NCBI GenBank assembly: GCA_900765975.1
Contig: CAAFTS010000115.1
Coordinates: 1 to 26,581 of the forward strand
Source of the DNA: Lachnospiraceae bacterium
GTDB lineage: Bacteria; Bacillota; Clostridia; Lachnospirales; Lachnospiraceae
Direction: 5' to 3'
Length of the DNA: 26,581 bases
Below are positions 24,803 through 26,581 of the stretch, piece after piece. The position numbers and the translations under genes are program-made. The notes under the pieces were generated by a model, which saw nothing but the letters and a program-made list of their open reading frames with translations, was not told where the DNA came from and made no database searches. Numbering within the stretch: position 1 is the stretch's first letter; each line of letters begins with the position of its first letter.

Positions 24803-26581
24803 TCAATCATCATCTAATTTCAATACACTCATGAATGCCTTCTGTGGAATTTCAACATTTCCAACCTGACGCATCCGCTTCTTTCCTTCTTTTTGTTTCT
24901 CCAGCAATTTCTTCTTTCGGGAAATATCTCCTCCATAACATTTTGCAAGTACGTCTTTTCGCATTGCTTTTACAGTCTCACGTGCAATAATCTTGCTGCC
25001 GATTGCCGCCTGAATCGGGATTTCGAAAAGCTGACGCGGAATTTCCTGTTTCAGCTTCTCACACATCTTACGGCCTCGCTCATACGCTGTTCCACTATGC
25101 ACAATGAAGGACAGTGCATCCACTTCTTCTTTATTAATTAATATATCCAGTTTCACCAAATCGGAGCGTTCATATCCAAGCAGCTCATAATCAAAAGATG
25201 CATACCCTCTGGAGCGGGATTTCAATGCATCAAAGAAATCATAAATAATTTCATTCAATGGCAGATGATAATTCAATACTGCACGCTTTTCTTCGATATA
25301 TTCCATGCCCTGATATACGCCTCGCCGTTCCTGACACAAATCCATGATTGCACCGATAAATTCTGATGTAACCATAATCTCCGCTTTCACCATCGGTTCT
25401 TCCATATATTCAATCTCAGCCGGATCCGGCAGATTGGTCGGATTTGTCAGTTCAATGATTTCACCATTTGTCTTATACACCTTGTAAATAACACTTGGCG
25501 CTGTAGTAACCAGATCCAGATTGTACTCACGCTCCAAACGTTCCTGAATAATCTCCAGATGCAAAAGCCCCAAAAAGCCGCAACGGAATCCAAAGCCCAA
25601 CGCAACTGAGGTTTCCGGTTCAAACTGCAATGCTGCATCATTTAACTGTAATTTTTCCAATGCATCTCTCAAATCCGGATATTTTGCCCCGTCAACCGGA
25701 TACATTCCACAATATACCATCGGATTGACCTTCTTATATCCCGGCAGCGGTTCTGCACAAGGTCTTGCCGCATCGGTGACAGTATCACCTACTCGGGTAT
25801 CTTTTACATTTTTCAAACTTGCTGTAAAATATCCGACCATTCCTGCGCTCAATTCCTCACATGGAATAAACTGTCCTGCTCCAAAATATCCAACTTCCAC
25901 AACCTCTGCCTTTGCTCCGGTTGCCATCATCTGTATCGTCGTTCCCTTACGGACTGTTCCTTCCATCAAACGGCAAAAGACTATTACACCCTTATAAGAA
26001 TCATAGATGGAGTCAAAGATCAATGCCTGCAGCGGCGCTTTCGGATCCCCCTTCGGAGCCGGGATCTGATGTACGATCGCCTCCAGAACATCTTCTACAT
26101 TGACTCCTGTCTTAGCCGAAATCAATGGCGCCTCTTCCGCATCCAATCCAATCACATCTTCGATTTCTTCCTTCACACGCTCCGGATCTGCACTTGGCAA
26201 ATCAATTTTATTAATAACCGGCATCACATCCAAATCATGATCCAATGCCAGATAGACATTTGCCAACGTCTGTGCCTCCACTCCCTGCGCTGCATCTACA
26301 ACCAAAATTGCTCCATCGCAGGCAGCCAGACTCCTGGACACTTCATAATTAAAATCCACATGTCCGGGTGTATCGATCAGATTGAAAATATACTCTTCTC
26401 CATCCTTCGCCTTATACACTGTACGAACAGCCTGGGATTTGATTGTGATCCCACGTTCTCTCTCCAAATCCATATTGTCCAATACTTGAGACTGCATCTC
26501 CCGGCTTGTAAGAAGCCCGGTCATCTCAATAATGCGGTCAGCCAAGGTAGACTTTCCATGATCTATATGTGCAATGATACA
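24803..26581 (-). CDS. lepA: Elongation factor 4 (LepA), 5'-truncated by window edge
   Basis: 592 codons remain of the roughly 604 in the family. The frame is open to the window edge and begins [22 protein letters not shown], the G1 loop; only about a dozen N-terminal residues are lost. A TTG codon at 26545 is internal. The G2 and G3 motifs ([19 protein letters not shown]) and NKIDLP (G4) are present, followed by the LepA-specific C-terminal domain ([12 protein letters not shown]..., [51 protein letters not shown]). LepA is a ribosome-bound GTPase affecting translation under stress and ribosome assembly. Confidence 0.97.
   Translation of the reverse strand, partial: CIIAHIDHGKSTLADRIIEMTGLLTSREMQSQVLDNMDLERERGITIKSQAVRTVYKAKDGEEYIFNLIDTPGHVDFNYEVSRSLAACDGAILVVDAAQGVEAQTLANVYLALDHDLDVMPVINKIDLPSADPERVKEEIEDVIGLDAEEAPLISAKTGVNVEDVLEAIVHQIPAPKGDPKAPLQALIFDSIYDSYKGVIVFCRLMEGTVRKGTTIQMMATGAKAEVVEVGYFGAGQFIPCEELSAGMVGYFTASLKNVKDTRVGDTVTDAARPCAEPLPGYKKVNPMVYCGMYPVDGAKYPDLRDALEKLQLNDAALQFEPETSVALGFGFRCGFLGLLHLEIIQERLEREYNLDLVTTAPSVIYKVYKTNGEIIELTNPTNLPDPAEIEYMEEPMVKAEIMVTSEFIGAIMDLCQERRGVYQGMEYIEEKRAVLNYHLPLNEIIYDFFDALKSRSRGYASFDYELLGYERSDLVKLDILINKEEVDALSFIVHSGTAYERGRKMCEKLKQEIPRQLFEIPIQAAIGSKIIARETVKAMRKDVLAKCYGGDISRKKKLLEKQKEGKKRMRQVGNVEIPQKAFMSVLKLDDD

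Overview
This window looks like ordinary chromosome from a low-GC Gram-positive anaerobe, most likely a Lachnospiraceae member (Dorea/Blautia/Ruminococcus-like Clostridia). The reasons are the AT-rich bases, strong AGGAGG-type ribosome sites, a CIRCE-controlled hrcA-grpE-dnaK-dnaJ operon next to lepA and hemW, a clostridial-type GalT, a CBS-DRTGG family II pyrophosphatase and a cysteine-rich Mrp ATPase. The assignment is inferred from gene content and not tested by any search. No tRNA, rRNA, CRISPR array or prophage was seen, and no gene-free stretch exceeds 300 bases.

Layout. 1-5.2 kb: the 3' part of galT (+), a bidirectional terminator, then a minus-strand pair (flavin reductase downstream of a manganese-dependent pyrophosphatase), and a plus-strand pair (two-S1-domain RNA-binding protein and a short DtxR-type metalloregulator) ending in a strong hairpin. 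5.2-8.6 kb: a minus-strand GntR(YtrA-type)/ABC ATPase/ABC-2 permease operon whose consensus promoter is embedded in five ACAGT/ACTGT half-sites spaced exactly 10 bp, and a divergent membrane protein with two PF06541-type halves. 8.6-10.5 kb: an apparently intact IS1182-family element in the gap between two convergent genes, with nested inverted repeats. 10.5-11.6 kb: a three-part HTH / GHKL-ATPase / STAS-like (DUF4325) regulator. 11.7-14.7 kb: a copper operon, csoR then copA, with the CsoR operator in the promoter spacer. The CopA C terminus is an in-frame CopZ-like chaperone that has its own Shine-Dalgarno and ATG just after an A8 run. 14.7-17.1 kb: Mrp/NBP35 ATPase and a MATE exporter. 17.2-22.2 kb: the heat-shock operon hrcA-grpE-dnaK-dnaJ (minus strand) with CIRCE, and a hairpin between dnaK and dnaJ. 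22.2-23.4 kb: a two-gene split chromate-type transporter (+). 23.5-26.6 kb: hemW and a 5'-truncated lepA (minus strand).

How the parts work together. The heat-shock block forms a self-regulated chaperone circuit: HrcA represses at CIRCE and needs chaperone help to fold. CsoR-CopA(-CopZ) forms a copper sensing, chaperoning and export circuit. The GntR/ABC set looks self-repressed. The chromate transporter pair sits, in the opposite orientation, between hemW and hrcA, which are neighbours in many Firmicutes.

I did not find a clearly new multigene system. The best leads are the fused or dual-start copA-copZ arrangement, the HTH-GHKL-STAS regulator, the helically phased operator, and the long palindrome surrounding the IS1182 element.
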